Below are positions 45,017 through 56,094 of a stretch of 64,000 nucleotides of DNA, in pieces (position 1 is the stretch's first letter; each line of letters opens with the position of its first letter). Position numbers and translations under genes: made by a program. The notes under the pieces were generated by a model. That model was not told where the DNA came from, did no database searches, and saw nothing but the letters and a program-made list of their open reading frames with translations. The DNA is from Tieghemiomyces parasiticus (Eukaryota; Kickxellomycota; Dimargaritomycetes; Dimargaritales; Dimargaritaceae). The stretch lies in NCBI GenBank assembly GCA_027575765.1, contig JANBPT010000084.1, positions 1 to 64,000 on the forward strand. Reading direction: 5' to 3'.

Positions 45017-48000
45017 CGCAGGAGTAGGGGAGAGCCAGTAGGCAGGCTAGGGCAGGGGGGGAATAAAAGGAGGGGGGGGCAGCGTTCAGCAGTTGGCGGA
45101 TACGAATAGGAATGGGCACAGAGTGAGCAGGGGGGGGGGGTAATAATAGGCGTTGCGGGTGGAAATGAGGATGGGGCAACGTATGCCGAGAGTCTAGAGA
45201 GTATCACTCCATGGAACCGGCGGGAAGGCGTAGGAGCCTGAAGGATCCCTGTGAGTAGGAAAGAGGAGTCAGGCGACCAAGCCGCGTATGGGCAGGACGA
45301 CGGGCCAAAGCTGCTGCGGTCCCGGGGGAGGTATGATTGGAGCGGAATGAATAGCGGAGATAAGCCAGAGGTGGATTGGGCCGGTGGGCAAACGTAGCCT
45401 ATATATGCGGGGGGGGGTAGAGCTAGGCCAGCAGCGTAGAGGAGAGGTGTTGTCGTGGGCCGGTGGCAGCGTTGATAAGGCGTGAGTCTTGAGAGTGTCG
45501 GATAGCATTGCCAAGCGAAGGGTTTCCGTGCGACAGGCTGACGCTTTGCAGCATAGTGAGATGTTGGGCTGCAAGGTCCTTTTCATCAACTCAGTCGCTC
45601 ACCGGACATGGATTAATGCGACCAACCACTGTGTTGGAGATTGGAGGTTGGGACTCTAAGGGTGCAGCGGGTGGTAGACGCGGCAGTGGGTATAGTGGAG
45701 TGGCTGTTGCTGTGCGGAAGCGAGAGACGTATGGGTGGTGCACACTTCCGACCAACCGCAACTCGTCTGGTGGGCCTGATACTCACTGAGGATGGAGAGT
45801 GCGCTCAAGACCCAATCCGGTTGAGGCCCTGACGGGTCAGGGTTCAGGAAGTCGGTAGGGACTGAGTGGCCAGGTATGCAAGCGTACTAGCGGTGTGCAT
45901 GGATGTGCTAGCGTTCACTCAGGGCCTGCTCTGGGCTATGGGAAGTCGGGCATGGAGCCCAGCAAGGTGTGGTGCAACACCTTAGCCCAGTGTACTGGTA
46001 CTGGCTGCAGGTCGCAGCTCTGCCGAGGGCAGGTACTGGGAATGCAAACCTATTGGCCTCCGCAAGGGGTGTTCCCCCCCGCTGGTTATCACCGCCAAGG
46101 ATGACCAGCGGGTATCCCCTGTTCTCGTCAATCTACCAAGCTCGTCATGCACCCAGCTCAACGCTTGGGATGGGACACAGCGCACTAGGGGCGGACAGGG
46201 TACACATGGTCAAATAGGCTTCTTATCCGCACCCTGAACAGACTCGAATTAGGCAGGTCTCAAGGGTCTGCGACCCATGGAAACATATATGGACATGCGA
46301 CCTACCGGGCCATTTATAACTGCTCGCATCCGGTTACGGCGATCAGCCCTGATGTACCAGGAACCAGACAGGTATCTCTCGATTGGATGGGATGGCACCG
46401 GCCGTATGCAACGGGTGTATCCGGTGCAAGTGGTTTGCGCCGAGGTACTGCCTGCAGCGTGGCGAAGCCATTCCGGACGTAGCGGAAGGTGGCCTACCCG
46501 TCCCTTCCCACGTCATTCGTAAACCCCGCGTTCCTTTGTGCGTTATCATAGGCCAGCTTTGTCCTGTTGTGAATGAGAATTCCCCAATGGGAAAGCCTGT
46601 CCCATGGGGGTGCAGCTGGTGGGGGCCTATAGAAGATCCGCCCGAATAGGCTTCTGGACAATGGGCGCCAATCGTTCATGAGGTAACGGCAGGAGGAGCC
46701 GCCAGGCTGAGGTCAGGGAGAGGGCGAAAAGAGCGAGGGCCGATCTTGATCGGCCGATGGGCACCAAATAATGGCTCAGGCATGATCTCATTGATATTTA
46801 TTTTTTTGCTCCAACCGGCCTGAGGAAGAGGTCAGATAGTTGAAGCTTGGTGTACCATTACACAGCCACGCCCAACGTACTCACCAGGTCAACCGTATGG
46901 AAGGGTGGATGGTCTGGAGTGCCTCGCTGGTCCTCCTTTCACCTCCACCCGCCCAGCCAAGCCGGCTCTATGGAATTCGGCCGGCCTAGCGCGCCCTGTC
47001 CGGCTGTCGACAAGGATTGCATAGGAAGGGAGAGTTGTAACGCATGACATTTTATCATCCAAGGGCTGGGACTGAACGGACCCTGTTCCATTCATATCGA
47101 TGGTTGCAGAGTTAGGTGGCCACGACCCTGACCTGCCGAGTCACGTCACAGATAGCTGTGTGGTCGTCACTCTAGCGAGCTGATGTAGGAGGTAACTGGA
47201 CTGGACCGTAGGACGAAGGACTGGGCGCGTGCGCCAGCGAGCCCCTTTCAGATACGCCCGTGCAGGATTGAGATTGTTTTCTCGGCCCGACGCGTTGGTC
47301 ACGAGCGGCCTGTGGGGCAAAGGCAGGCCAGATACGGACACAGCGCCGTATCCGCAAGGTGGCAACTCCGCACACCAAACGGCAGTGCGGATCCACCCGG
47401 CCGCATGCATGGGAGGAGCTGGACGTTGTGATGGCTTCCACCGCCACCTGTGTCAGGGCCTGCTGATATGGCGGGAGGTGGCGTGCTGGACCCGTCACTC
47501 CGTGGATGCCAGGGGAGAGAGGGTGGTGCCTAGCTTGCGGCCCCTCGCCGGTTACCGCGGGATCAGGGTGGATCTCCTGCCCAAGTACGCGGGGGATGAT
47601 GGCCTTGGCCAACGTGCTGGATTTAGGTCCGGTCTAACCTTCCGCTATGCAGCCGAGGGCGGAAAGGTTATGCAACCAGCCGCCAATGGGCCGGCCTCGC
47701 CGCACCCGTTCTCTGGGCTCTGGGCTCTTTCTCGCGGCGTCTGGTAGGTATGGGGAGAAAGGCGTAGCCTTGGTAAGCGCTCAGCTCGAAGCCACCCCAG
47801 AGGACAAAGACTGATACTACCGATCCCCGCCCGCGGGAGCCTTTGCTAATCGGCGCTACGGTATCGGGTCGTAGCTTCCCCCGGTGCCGGTCGGCCTGCT
47901 TGCCTGATGGGTCCGTTCTTTGGGCATATTTTTAGCCCGTTTGTATCCCCCTCGCCACCGCCGAGGTCTATTTCTGGAGCGCCATCGGGCCGCTACCAGC

Positions 48001-48714
48001 TATCCACGGACCACCCACACTCCCGGCCGGTCCTCCGCCTACTGCCCAGGACCCCATACCCCACCTGTACTCCCAATCCTTGCCCCCTCCCGCTAGCTGC
48101 CCGGTCTCCTGGTTGGCCTGTGGCACCGGCAGTGTCGGGTAGCATACCCTCTATTTCTCCGCCGTGGCCTGCGCGTGCTTACAACCAGTGCTTTTCTCCG
48201 CGGCTGCTCATCCCGTCCCTCGGTTCTGGGTGTATGCCTCGCCAGTGCTTTCCTCCGCTTTCTACTAATCGCCCAGCTGCTCCTTCCTTCCCGACCGCGC
48301 CCATCTGGCCTGTCCAGCCGTACTGTGTTATTGCTTGCGGCCCCTCACCTGGCTCCTGCTCCCCCACTCCGCTCCAATACACTCTATTCGCTGGCCGTTC
48401 CTCACCCATCCACACCAACCACCCGTTACTATTCCCGCAATTCATCTCGGCGGCGAAGGCCCTACCACCCTGCTCCCCCCTCCGCTTTCGCCCCCCGCGC
48501 CTTCCTTTAGTTTTCATCCGCCTGCTCTACTACCGTCGTCCTCATCCCCCATCCCCGCGCCAACCTGTCTGCCCTGCCGGGGTACCCGCACCTCATCGGC
48601 TGACGCCCCCTGTTCGGACATCCACTCTGTACTACTCCCCTCCTACGGCTCTCTCTACTCGTGGGGGGTGATCCACCGCGTCCCCCTTCCAACTCCCTTC
48701 GCGTCCCCTTCGCC
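45017..48714. other. Divergent intergenic region BRI3-like / RasGEF-RhoGAP
   Basis: 3.7 kb. The left 400 bp are purine-rich on the plus strand (BRI3-like leader) with a G11 run at 45130-45140. The middle (45600-47850) is GC-rich with random-looking frames. From about 47930 the plus strand is strongly C/T-rich up to the ATG at 48715; a Pro/Ser-rich open frame at 47907-48671 is best read as translated leader composition or a long upstream ORF, not an independent gene. Confidence 0.55.
45398..45405 (-). promoter_or_regulatory. TATA-like box upstream of the BRI3-like gene
   Basis: Reads TATATAGG on the minus strand, 382 bp before the ATG at 45016, next to a G9 run. The intervening coding-strand sequence is pyrimidine-rich. 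Confidence 0.35.
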
Positions 48715-51700
48715 ATGACCCAGCAGGCCCCGCCCCGGAAAACTGGCAGCGGCGGTCCGCCCGGCTGTGCGCGACCCGGTCCTTACGAACAAACCCGCGG
48801 GCGGGTACTGCCGGGGACCTACGCCCTCGCCAACCGGCGCCCCACTCCAACCACTGGCTACACCAACGGGTTTCTAGGCGCTACCCGGCCCGTCTACCCA
48901 CCTCCGTCGGAGGCCCCCTTGGCACCAGCCAACAACGAACCCGGCCTGGGCTCCCCAAGCCCCTCCACCCCGGGCTCTACGCACAGCACGTCCGGCGGCA
49001 CCATCCTGAAGGAGGGCTACCTGAACCGTAAGACCGACCTGCATCCCAATAACCCCGTTTCCAGTGCCCTGCTGGCCCGGGGCTGGAAGGTGTACCGTGT
49101 CATGCTCAAAGGCTCCAAGCTGTACTTTTACAAGCCGCCGTCCGAGGGTGAGGTGCGCAAGCGGTTCCCCTTTGAAGGATCACCCCTATCTACCGCAGCC
49201 CAGTCCCTCTCGGCACCTGACGCCCACCCGGCCGATGACCCCGAGGCCGAGCCCGTGCACCGCGGCCTGCCCCTCCTAGCCGCTGACTTTGATCCTAGCG
49301 CGGTACCTTTCCTGTTCGAAGCCGACGTCCGCGCTGGCGCCATCACCGCCCCGCTTTGCACTCGCTACGTGTTTGGCGGGCACTTCACCGAGGTGGATAT
49401 CGTCAAGTTCAAATTCAAGCGCTACGTGTGCCTGCTCGTATTCGACGACCTGTTGGTCGTTTGCAAGCGCAAATGGGTCAAACAGCACAAGGGCGTGGCC
49501 GGGGCCGTGACCGGCGCCTTCCGGCTCGCCCGCAGTCTGAGCACCCGGTTGAAGGAGACCAGCGACGCGGCATCGTTGCGCAGTGTCGATGGCGGCCGCG
49601 GGGCCGGGTATTATACACGGTGGAAGCAGCATGCTTGCTACCCGCTGACCAGCGTGGACGTGGTCGAGGCCGCCTCCACTCGTCTCAGCGTGTCTGCCGC
49701 GTCCCGCACCACCCTCTACGCCCAAGCCAACGTGTCTTCCACGTCGGTCATGACTACCGCCTCCACCGTTTCGACCGACTACGCCTCCGTCGTAGGGGCC
49801 GGAAACGTGCAGGCCTTCCAGATGTTCGTGGCGCGCGGCAAGGACTCGGTGACCCGCCTATTCGTAGCGGGATCAGCCAGCGACAAAGCCGTCTGGGTAG
49901 CCCGGTTTATGGCCGCCAAGGCGGCTTACGGCCGTCGCCAGCGCCCGCGCGTCGAGCCTGACGCGCGGAGTCTGGCCTCGTCAGGTCGAGCGTCCGTCAG
50001 CGTCCCACCGTCTACCCAAGTGACTTCAGCCGCCGCCCCGACCACCAAGGGAGGGGGAGCGCGGCCTACCCGGCGCCGTCTGTACTGGAGCACCGACCGC
50101 CACCCGGAACTGATTCTGCGTGCCGACGGCACGGAGTCGGCTGGCTCCCCGCCCGTGACGGCTGGCACGCGCACCGCTCTGGTGCACGAGCTGCTTTTCC
50201 ACACGCCTGACGGTCCGGCCCACGCCACCGTCGATTTCGATACCTACTTAATGGTGTTCCTGGTTACCTATCCGTGCTTCATGACCGCCCGCGAGCTGGT
50301 GCAAGAGCTGGAACGGTACGCAGAACTCATTACTGCCACCGCCGCTGGGGCTCCCTTTGCCCGTAACTTTGGCCAGCTGCTTGCCCGTTGGATAGCCTGG
50401 GCCCCGACCGACGTGCGCGATGGTGATCTGGCAGATACCCTGATCAAGCTGGTAGCCAAACTGGTAGTCCCACACAATGCTACGCTAGCCGCCAAGTTGC
50501 GGGACGAGATTGCGGCGGCGGCCACGGCCATCGAGAAGCCACCCAAAGGTGCGGCCGACGTTGCGACAGGACGGCCGTCCATGGTTCGGTTCGCGGACGG
50601 GGCCGGCGTCAAAGGGAAGCCTGCCCCCGGCCCGCCCGCCCAAAGGCCCCGCGTACCGCGGGTGCCTAGCGGATCCGAGACTCCTCTGATGGCCCAGGTC
50701 TTGGCCAACGGACTGAGTCCCACGCTGTTCCTTAAACTCACCCCGCAGGACCTGGCCCTGCAGCTCTACCTCTTCCACTGGGGCCTGTACTTCGCGCGCG
50801 ATCCTCTGGCTGTGCGCCAATTCCTGGCTGGCGAGGGGGTTGAGTCGGCGGTGTCCACTGGCAGCCGCGCCCTCCACTTCACCCCGGACCGTCCCCACTT
50901 CCTGACCCGCATGCTCATCCACCACGTCTTGGCTGACCTACCTCCGACCCGCCACGCTAAGCGCAGCACCCTGTTGGCCCACTGGATTAAGGTGGGCGAA
51001 TCTGCGCGGCGCATGAATGATGCCGTCGCCTGGGCCGCCGTAGCTATCGGGCTTACCCATCCGGCCGTGGCTCGTCTTTACGAGGCCTGGCGCGAGGTAC
51101 CTCTACCGTGGCGTCAGGTGGTAGCCGATCAGTGGGTGCCACTGCTCGTTGAACACGGTCTGGTGGCCTCGGCGACCCTGGCCCCACCTGCGCGGCCCCG
51201 CGTGGTGGCGTTTGTTCCAACGGCAGCCTCTAGCCGTGGTTTCCACCCTACAACCCTCCCGGCCATCCCATACTGCGGGACTGTCGTGCATGCGCTGACC
51301 CTATTGGACGCCGCGGGACCCGTTGAAGTGGAGCTCTCGACCGTCCGACCAAACCACCCCGCCGGACGTGATACCGACGCTCGCTACGTCGACGTGCGCA
51401 AGTACTGGCGCCTCTACGAGGTGGTGTGGCGCGCCATCCGGGACTCACCCGTCACACGGCCCACTGCTCCCCTGGCCTCGCCGCCCGTCTCTTCCGTCGC
51501 GGCCTCAGCCGCCAAGGCTACCGCCACCGTCGCTGGGGCGGCCTCCGCCCTGGTGCGGAGCGCCAGCCGCGGCCGCCTCAGCAAACTGGCCAACTCCAGC
51601 AGCTCGGGTGCCGCGGGGTCCAATGGCTCCTCGTCATCCGGGACTGCCTCCGAACCGCTCACTCCGCCTCTCGCCGCCCTGGCCGCAGCCCTCCCCACCC

Positions 51701-54700
51701 CGTTCGACCGCGTCCTCCTTACCCCACAGCCAGGTCTCCAGCGCTACTTCGACCGCCTTGATTCCGCCTCACCAACGTCCGACGACGACCCGCACCATTT
51801 GTTCCGCCTCTCCCTGGCCATCGAGCCGGCTCTAGCCACGGCCGTGCCGCGACCCGCCGAACCTGCCAGCCTCGAGTCTGTGGTCTGTCCGTTGGCTTTC
51901 CCCGAGGTGGTCGTCTCGAGCCGGCTTACCCACCTGCTGGCCATCCAGGGCCGGCTTGACCTAATTGGCTTTCGCGCCGCGGATGGGTTCGCCCGCCCGC
52001 GCTCCTCCATTGCGCACGTCCATAGTCTCTTGGCTGACGGGAACCTAGACCCAACGGATGCCATGCATAGCCCACTCGCACTGGGTCCTACTTCCATCAC
52101 TCAAACGACCTCCGCCTCGGTGGGTTCGGCAGCCGCGGCAGCCGCAGCCGCCGCCATTCGTCCCCTCACCGGGTTTGGCCTGTCCTCCGTCTTTGGCAGC
52201 AGTAGCGGCGCCGGTGGAAGTGGTGGAGATTCCGGGTTTGGCCTGCGCAATGCTGGCAAACCATCGAGTCATGGTCGGTCCATGTCCACGGTCAACGAGC
52301 ACGCGGCCCCGCCCGAACGCCGTTCCCCGAACAACCCGGGGCGAATTGTCAAGCTGAAGGGCGCGGCTAGCGGAGAGATATCGGCCCCGCTGGCTGGCGA
52401 GCCCGACTCCCCGAGTCTCAAAGCCGGTCAGTCCGCGCCCCGCCTGAAGAACAAGCGGTCCATGTCTTTCCCGGCCCCCGTTGCCCTGCCCATGGAGGGC
52501 AGTCCAAGCGCCCCGCCCGCCACTGAACTAGAATCGGCCTCGGCATCTCCGCCTTCGGCCGCCCGGACCCGCGTTTTCCACGCCGCCGACCTGCCCGCCG
52601 GGGTCCTGCTCACCATCCCGACTGCCGATCTCATCTTTCGCCTGCAGCATTTTAAGGCCAAGACGGTCCGCCGGCGGGATGGTCGCACGGCCGCTCGCGA
52701 GGAGCTCATGGTGTCAGTGCACGGGGGAACCTTATCCCGGCTCATCGACGTCCTGGTTCACGGAGTCCGACAGTACCAGCCCGTTCTGGCCACGGTGGCT
52801 AACCGAGACCAGGCGGTCCTTCTCCGCGGGGAGCTACTACTAGATTACCCTCAGTACCAGGCGGCCTTCTTGGCCACCTACCGCGCCCTGGCCGATGGCG
52901 CCACCCTCCTGACCCACCTGCGACAGTGCTACGACGACAGCCCCGTCTACGCGCGCCGCCTCGTCGCTGTGGCCCGGGAGGGCACTGCGGCGGCCGCTGG
53001 CGACGCCCGCCCCACGACCAGCGTCACGCGTAACGAGGAGATTGTGGCCGGCGACGTTCGACGCCGCGTGGTGAACCTATGCGATTACTGGCTGCGGTGC
53101 TACCTGAGCGACTTTTTAGATGCTCCGGCCCTCCGCGATGCCATGGTTGACTTTCTGCAGATGGCCGCCGCCGACCCGTGTATAACGGCCCCATCGGACG
53201 TTGTCCCCCCTGCTCGGCTGCTCGAGACCCTCCTCCGTGGCAGTTTACAGCCTGGACGGCCTGACTTGTTGACGACCCCGGATGGCGCCGTCATGCCCCT
53301 TCCTTCTCCATTGGCCCTGGCCGCCGGGACCGTTCCTGCCCGCATCCCGAAGCTGAAGTTGGCGGCCCACAGCCCGGCCGCGATTCTAGTCGCCCTGGAC
53401 GCACACGCTGCCTCCTTATTCGCTGCCTGTCGCCCGCGCGACTGGGTGGCCACCTTTGGCCTGTTCGAGGCCCAGACGGCCGAGGACCTGGCCTGGTATC
53501 CAGCACGCCGTTCTCCGGTGCCCGACGAGGACGTGGTTGTGGCCGACCTACTCACTGCACTCGAGACGGTCAAGTGCGTTCGACCCACTGATCCGCAGGG
53601 CCGAGACCTACCTGACCAGCCGGTCCCAGACCTCACCTTGGCCCGTGCCCTACCCAGTGCAATTCAGCACCTGTTGTTCCTGCACCGCAACCTCCGCCAG
53701 TGGGTAATCGCTCACCTGGCCGACCCCGACATGGAACTTGACGGGCGTGTCCATACTCTGCTCACCTGGCTGGAAGTGCTCCGGCTTAGCGGGCAGGCTG
53801 GTTCGCGCGCCCCTATCCACGCCGTCCGAGATACCCTCCACACCACCTTGAACACCAACGTGGCCCCGCCCGCTCGGCAGCACGTGCCCGGTTTTGTGGA
53901 GGCCGCTGTGGCCGCCGCCCTGATCAGCCCCGAGGTGCGTGCCTTCTCCCGGACCTGGTCCGAGGTAGCTCACTTGACTGGGTGTGCTGTCGACACGCTC
54001 GATCCCCTCCTGCGGCACGATCGGTCGTTTCTGGCCCTGCACAGCGAGCCTTCGTCCCCCAGTACACCGCTCTCGGCCGTTCCGAATGACGCTCCCCGCC
54101 TTGTCCCTAGCCTCGCTTGGCTTCTGCAAAACGCCGTCGAACTGTGCTACGATGCGGCCGATTTCCTCGTGGATGACGACCGGCTAATCTACTTTGAGAA
54201 GCGCCGTCGGACCCGGGCCCTGCTGGCCGTGTGCGAACGCCTCAGCCTCCCACTGGCCGGGACCCCGCCACCGCCGACCATTCCGCTCCCCTACCTCACC
54301 ACATTCGCCGACCTGCCTCCGGTCCCGCTACGTCGGGTGCAGGAGACGGCTCACGCCGAGAATACCCACACCTACGGATCCGCCGGGTACACCGGCGGTA
54401 TCCACGTCAAGCTGGCCCGGCCCTTTGCTCGCCTGGTGACGGAGGAGCAGGACCGCCTACGCCGCGTGACCAAGGAGCACGACCGTCTCACTCGCGAGCT
54501 TCGCGACCTGGCCGAGACCCGCCGCCGCCGCGAGGCCGAGCGCGACCGCCAGCTCAAGAAGCAGCTGCGCGAATCCCAGCAGCGCCGAGCTCGCAATGAA
54601 CAGCTGCTCAAGGTGTCATCACTGATGCGCAGCGTCACTACATCGGGCGGCTCAGGTACACCGCGTGAGCTCAAGCGCATGCCCTCCGTCAAGGCTGCCC

Positions 54701-56094
54701 TGGTGGTCAACCTGATCAACTCGACTACTGACGTGGCCCACGCCTACACTAAGCGCGATCACGTGTTTCGGGTGGTCACCGAGGAGGGCGGTCAGTACCT
54801 CCTACAGGCCAGTAGCCGCGACGAGATGCAAGACTGGGTGCGAGCCATCCACGAGGCGGCAAAGGAGGCGGCCGCGCGCCGCCTCACCGTGTTCGTGCAG
54901 GACGCGCGCCACCGCAGCGGGCCTAACGGCGACGACGACGACGACGACCACCAGCCCCTGGCCCTACCGTCCCCGCCGGCTCCAGCGGAGCCTCAAGCCT
55001 TCGGCGTGGAGCTGGCCCGCCTTATGGTGGCCGGCATCCCGCTGTTCGTTGAGCGGTGTCTCGCCGAAATCGAGACCCGCGGGTTGGAGGAGGTCGGCGT
55101 GTACCGCGTGCCGGGTAGCGTGGCCGGGATCAACCAACTCCGGGCCCTCTTCGACGCTGGCACCTGGGCCGTAGACCTGAGCACTTACTCTGACATCAAT
55201 GTGGTGGCCGGCGTTCTTAAGCAATTCCTGCGCGAACTGCCCGAGCCCCTCCTGACCTTCCAGCTATATGACGGCTTTATCCACGCCGCGGCCGTCGATG
55301 ACTACAATGAGCGCCTGTGGGCGCTCAAGGACCTGGTGCACGCCCTGCCCCGGCCCAACTACACTCTGCTCAAGCGCTTGGTTGAGCATCTGGAGCGAGT
55401 GACCGACTACGAAGAGATCAACCACATGTACAGCACCAATCTAGCCATCGTGTTCGGCCCCACCTTGCTCAAACCCCGTCCCGGGCCCAATAGCTTCGGA
55501 GCGTCCATGGCTAACCTGGGCCATCACCAGGCCATCGTCAAGAACCTGATCCTACAGTACCACTGGATTTTTGACGTCGAGGCGGAGGCCGAGGCCATCC
55601 CGGCCGGCGAAGTGGACAAGTCCATGGAGGATAACGAGGCTCCGGAAATCGTGGATCTGCTGACGACCGAGGCTAGCGTTCAGTCAACGGAGTCGGCGGA
55701 TCCACCGGGCAGCCCTCTCCCGGTGCTAAGCGAATCCCCCACCCCCACCGTCGCTGCCTCCCTCACCGCCCCACCCACACTCGGTATCCACCGACTCCCG
55801 AGTGGCAGCGCCGACTCGCTACTTACGCCGCCGGTTTCCGGAGTCAAGTCGGCGAGCGACCACGAGACCGTGGACGATCACGACGAAGATGCGAGCCACA
55901 CCACCGACGTGTCCGCATCCATCGACGGCGAGCCCGATACCGTGCCCGCCGTTGATCAGACATCATCCCTTATCACCCCACGGACGTCGCTGTCCACCGC
56001 GGCCCCCACGCTTACCGCCCCGCCCACACTGACAGACAATCTGGATGACCTTACCGAGACCCTGAGCAAATGGAACTTGTCGGCCGACGCTTGA
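48715..56094 (+). CDS. Giant multidomain Ras-GEF-like / RhoGAP signalling protein
   Basis: One uninterrupted exon of 2459 codons; the ATG at 48715 (GCCATGA) is the first in frame. Domain order, residues approximate: PH-like region 97-405 (ILKEGYLNRK, RYVCLLVFDDLLVVC, AVWVARFMAAK); RasGEF_N-like 454-600 (FDTYLMVFLVTYPCF); RasGEF-like 651-910 (LALQLYLFHWGLYF, PAIPYCG); Ser/Ala-rich linker; second RasGEF_N-like 1297-1490 (YQAAFLATYRAL, RRVVNLCDYWLRCYLSDF); second RasGEF-like 1540-1860, ending in the typical LIYFEKRRR helix; coiled coil 1899-1972; PH 1985-2060; RhoGAP 2093-2287 with the arginine finger Arg2131 in GVYRVPGS and FLRELPEPLLTF; Ser/Thr-rich tail with LTAPPTL twice. RhoGAP function (GTP hydrolysis on Rho/Cdc42/Rac) is well supported. 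The GEF modules are divergent at catalytic positions, so exchange activity is uncertain. It plausibly links Ras-like and Rho-like signalling in polarised growth. The lack of introns in 7.4 kb contrasts with the neighbours. Confidence 0.85.
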   Translation: MTQQAPPRKTGSGGPPGCARPGPYEQTRGRVLPGTYALANRRPTPTTGYTNGFLGATRPVYPPPSEAPLAPANNEPGLGSPSPSTPGSTHSTSGGTILKEGYLNRKTDLHPNNPVSSALLARGWKVYRVMLKGSKLYFYKPPSEGEVRKRFPFEGSPLSTAAQSLSAPDAHPADDPEAEPVHRGLPLLAADFDPSAVPFLFEADVRAGAITAPLCTRYVFGGHFTEVDIVKFKFKRYVCLLVFDDLLVVCKRKWVKQHKGVAGAVTGAFRLARSLSTRLKETSDAASLRSVDGGRGAGYYTRWKQHACYPLTSVDVVEAASTRLSVSAASRTTLYAQANVSSTSVMTTASTVSTDYASVVGAGNVQAFQMFVARGKDSVTRLFVAGSASDKAVWVARFMAAKAAYGRRQRPRVEPDARSLASSGRASVSVPPSTQVTSAAAPTTKGGGARPTRRRLYWSTDRHPELILRADGTESAGSPPVTAGTRTALVHELLFHTPDGPAHATVDFDTYLMVFLVTYPCFMTARELVQELERYAELITATAAGAPFARNFGQLLARWIAWAPTDVRDGDLADTLIKLVAKLVVPHNATLAAKLRDEIAAAATAIEKPPKGAADVATGRPSMVRFADGAGVKGKPAPGPPAQRPRVPRVPSGSETPLMAQVLANGLSPTLFLKLTPQDLALQLYLFHWGLYFARDPLAVRQFLAGEGVESAVSTGSRALHFTPDRPHFLTRMLIHHVLADLPPTRHAKRSTLLAHWIKVGESARRMNDAVAWAAVAIGLTHPAVARLYEAWREVPLPWRQVVADQWVPLLVEHGLVASATLAPPARPRVVAFVPTAASSRGFHPTTLPAIPYCGTVVHALTLLDAAGPVEVELSTVRPNHPAGRDTDARYVDVRKYWRLYEVVWRAIRDSPVTRPTAPLASPPVSSVAASAAKATATVAGAASALVRSASRGRLSKLANSSSSGAAGSNGSSSSGTASEPLTPPLAALAAALPTPFDRVLLTPQPGLQRYFDRLDSASPTSDDDPHHLFRLSLAIEPALATAVPRPAEPASLESVVCPLAFPEVVVSSRLTHLLAIQGRLDLIGFRAADGFARPRSSIAHVHSLLADGNLDPTDAMHSPLALGPTSITQTTSASVGSAAAAAAAAAIRPLTGFGLSSVFGSSSGAGGSGGDSGFGLRNAGKPSSHGRSMSTVNEHAAPPERRSPNNPGRIVKLKGAASGEISAPLAGEPDSPSLKAGQSAPRLKNKRSMSFPAPVALPMEGSPSAPPATELESASASPPSAARTRVFHAADLPAGVLLTIPTADLIFRLQHFKAKTVRRRDGRTAAREELMVSVHGGTLSRLIDVLVHGVRQYQPVLATVANRDQAVLLRGELLLDYPQYQAAFLATYRALADGATLLTHLRQCYDDSPVYARRLVAVAREGTAAAAGDARPTTSVTRNEEIVAGDVRRRVVNLCDYWLRCYLSDFLDAPALRDAMVDFLQMAAADPCITAPSDVVPPARLLETLLRGSLQPGRPDLLTTPDGAVMPLPSPLALAAGTVPARIPKLKLAAHSPAAILVALDAHAASLFAACRPRDWVATFGLFEAQTAEDLAWYPARRSPVPDEDVVVADLLTALETVKCVRPTDPQGRDLPDQPVPDLTLARALPSAIQHLLFLHRNLRQWVIAHLADPDMELDGRVHTLLTWLEVLRLSGQAGSRAPIHAVRDTLHTTLNTNVAPPARQHVPGFVEAAVAAALISPEVRAFSRTWSEVAHLTGCAVDTLDPLLRHDRSFLALHSEPSSPSTPLSAVPNDAPRLVPSLAWLLQNAVELCYDAADFLVDDDRLIYFEKRRRTRALLAVCERLSLPLAGTPPPPTIPLPYLTTFADLPPVPLRRVQETAHAENTHTYGSAGYTGGIHVKLARPFARLVTEEQDRLRRVTKEHDRLTRELRDLAETRRRREAERDRQLKKQLRESQQRRARNEQLLKVSSLMRSVTTSGGSGTPRELKRMPSVKAALVVNLINSTTDVAHAYTKRDHVFRVVTEEGGQYLLQASSRDEMQDWVRAIHEAAKEAAARRLTVFVQDARHRSGPNGDDDDDDHQPLALPSPPAPAEPQAFGVELARLMVAGIPLFVERCLAEIETRGLEEVGVYRVPGSVAGINQLRALFDAGTWAVDLSTYSDINVVAGVLKQFLRELPEPLLTFQLYDGFIHAAAVDDYNERLWALKDLVHALPRPNYTLLKRLVEHLERVTDYEEINHMYSTNLAIVFGPTLLKPRPGPNSFGASMANLGHHQAIVKNLILQYHWIFDVEAEAEAIPAGEVDKSMEDNEAPEIVDLLTTEASVQSTESADPPGSPLPVLSESPTPTVAASLTAPPTLGIHRLPSGSADSLLTPPVSGVKSASDHETVDDHDEDASHTTDVSASIDGEPDTVPAVDQTSSLITPRTSLSTAAPTLTAPPTLTDNLDDLTETLSKWNLSADA

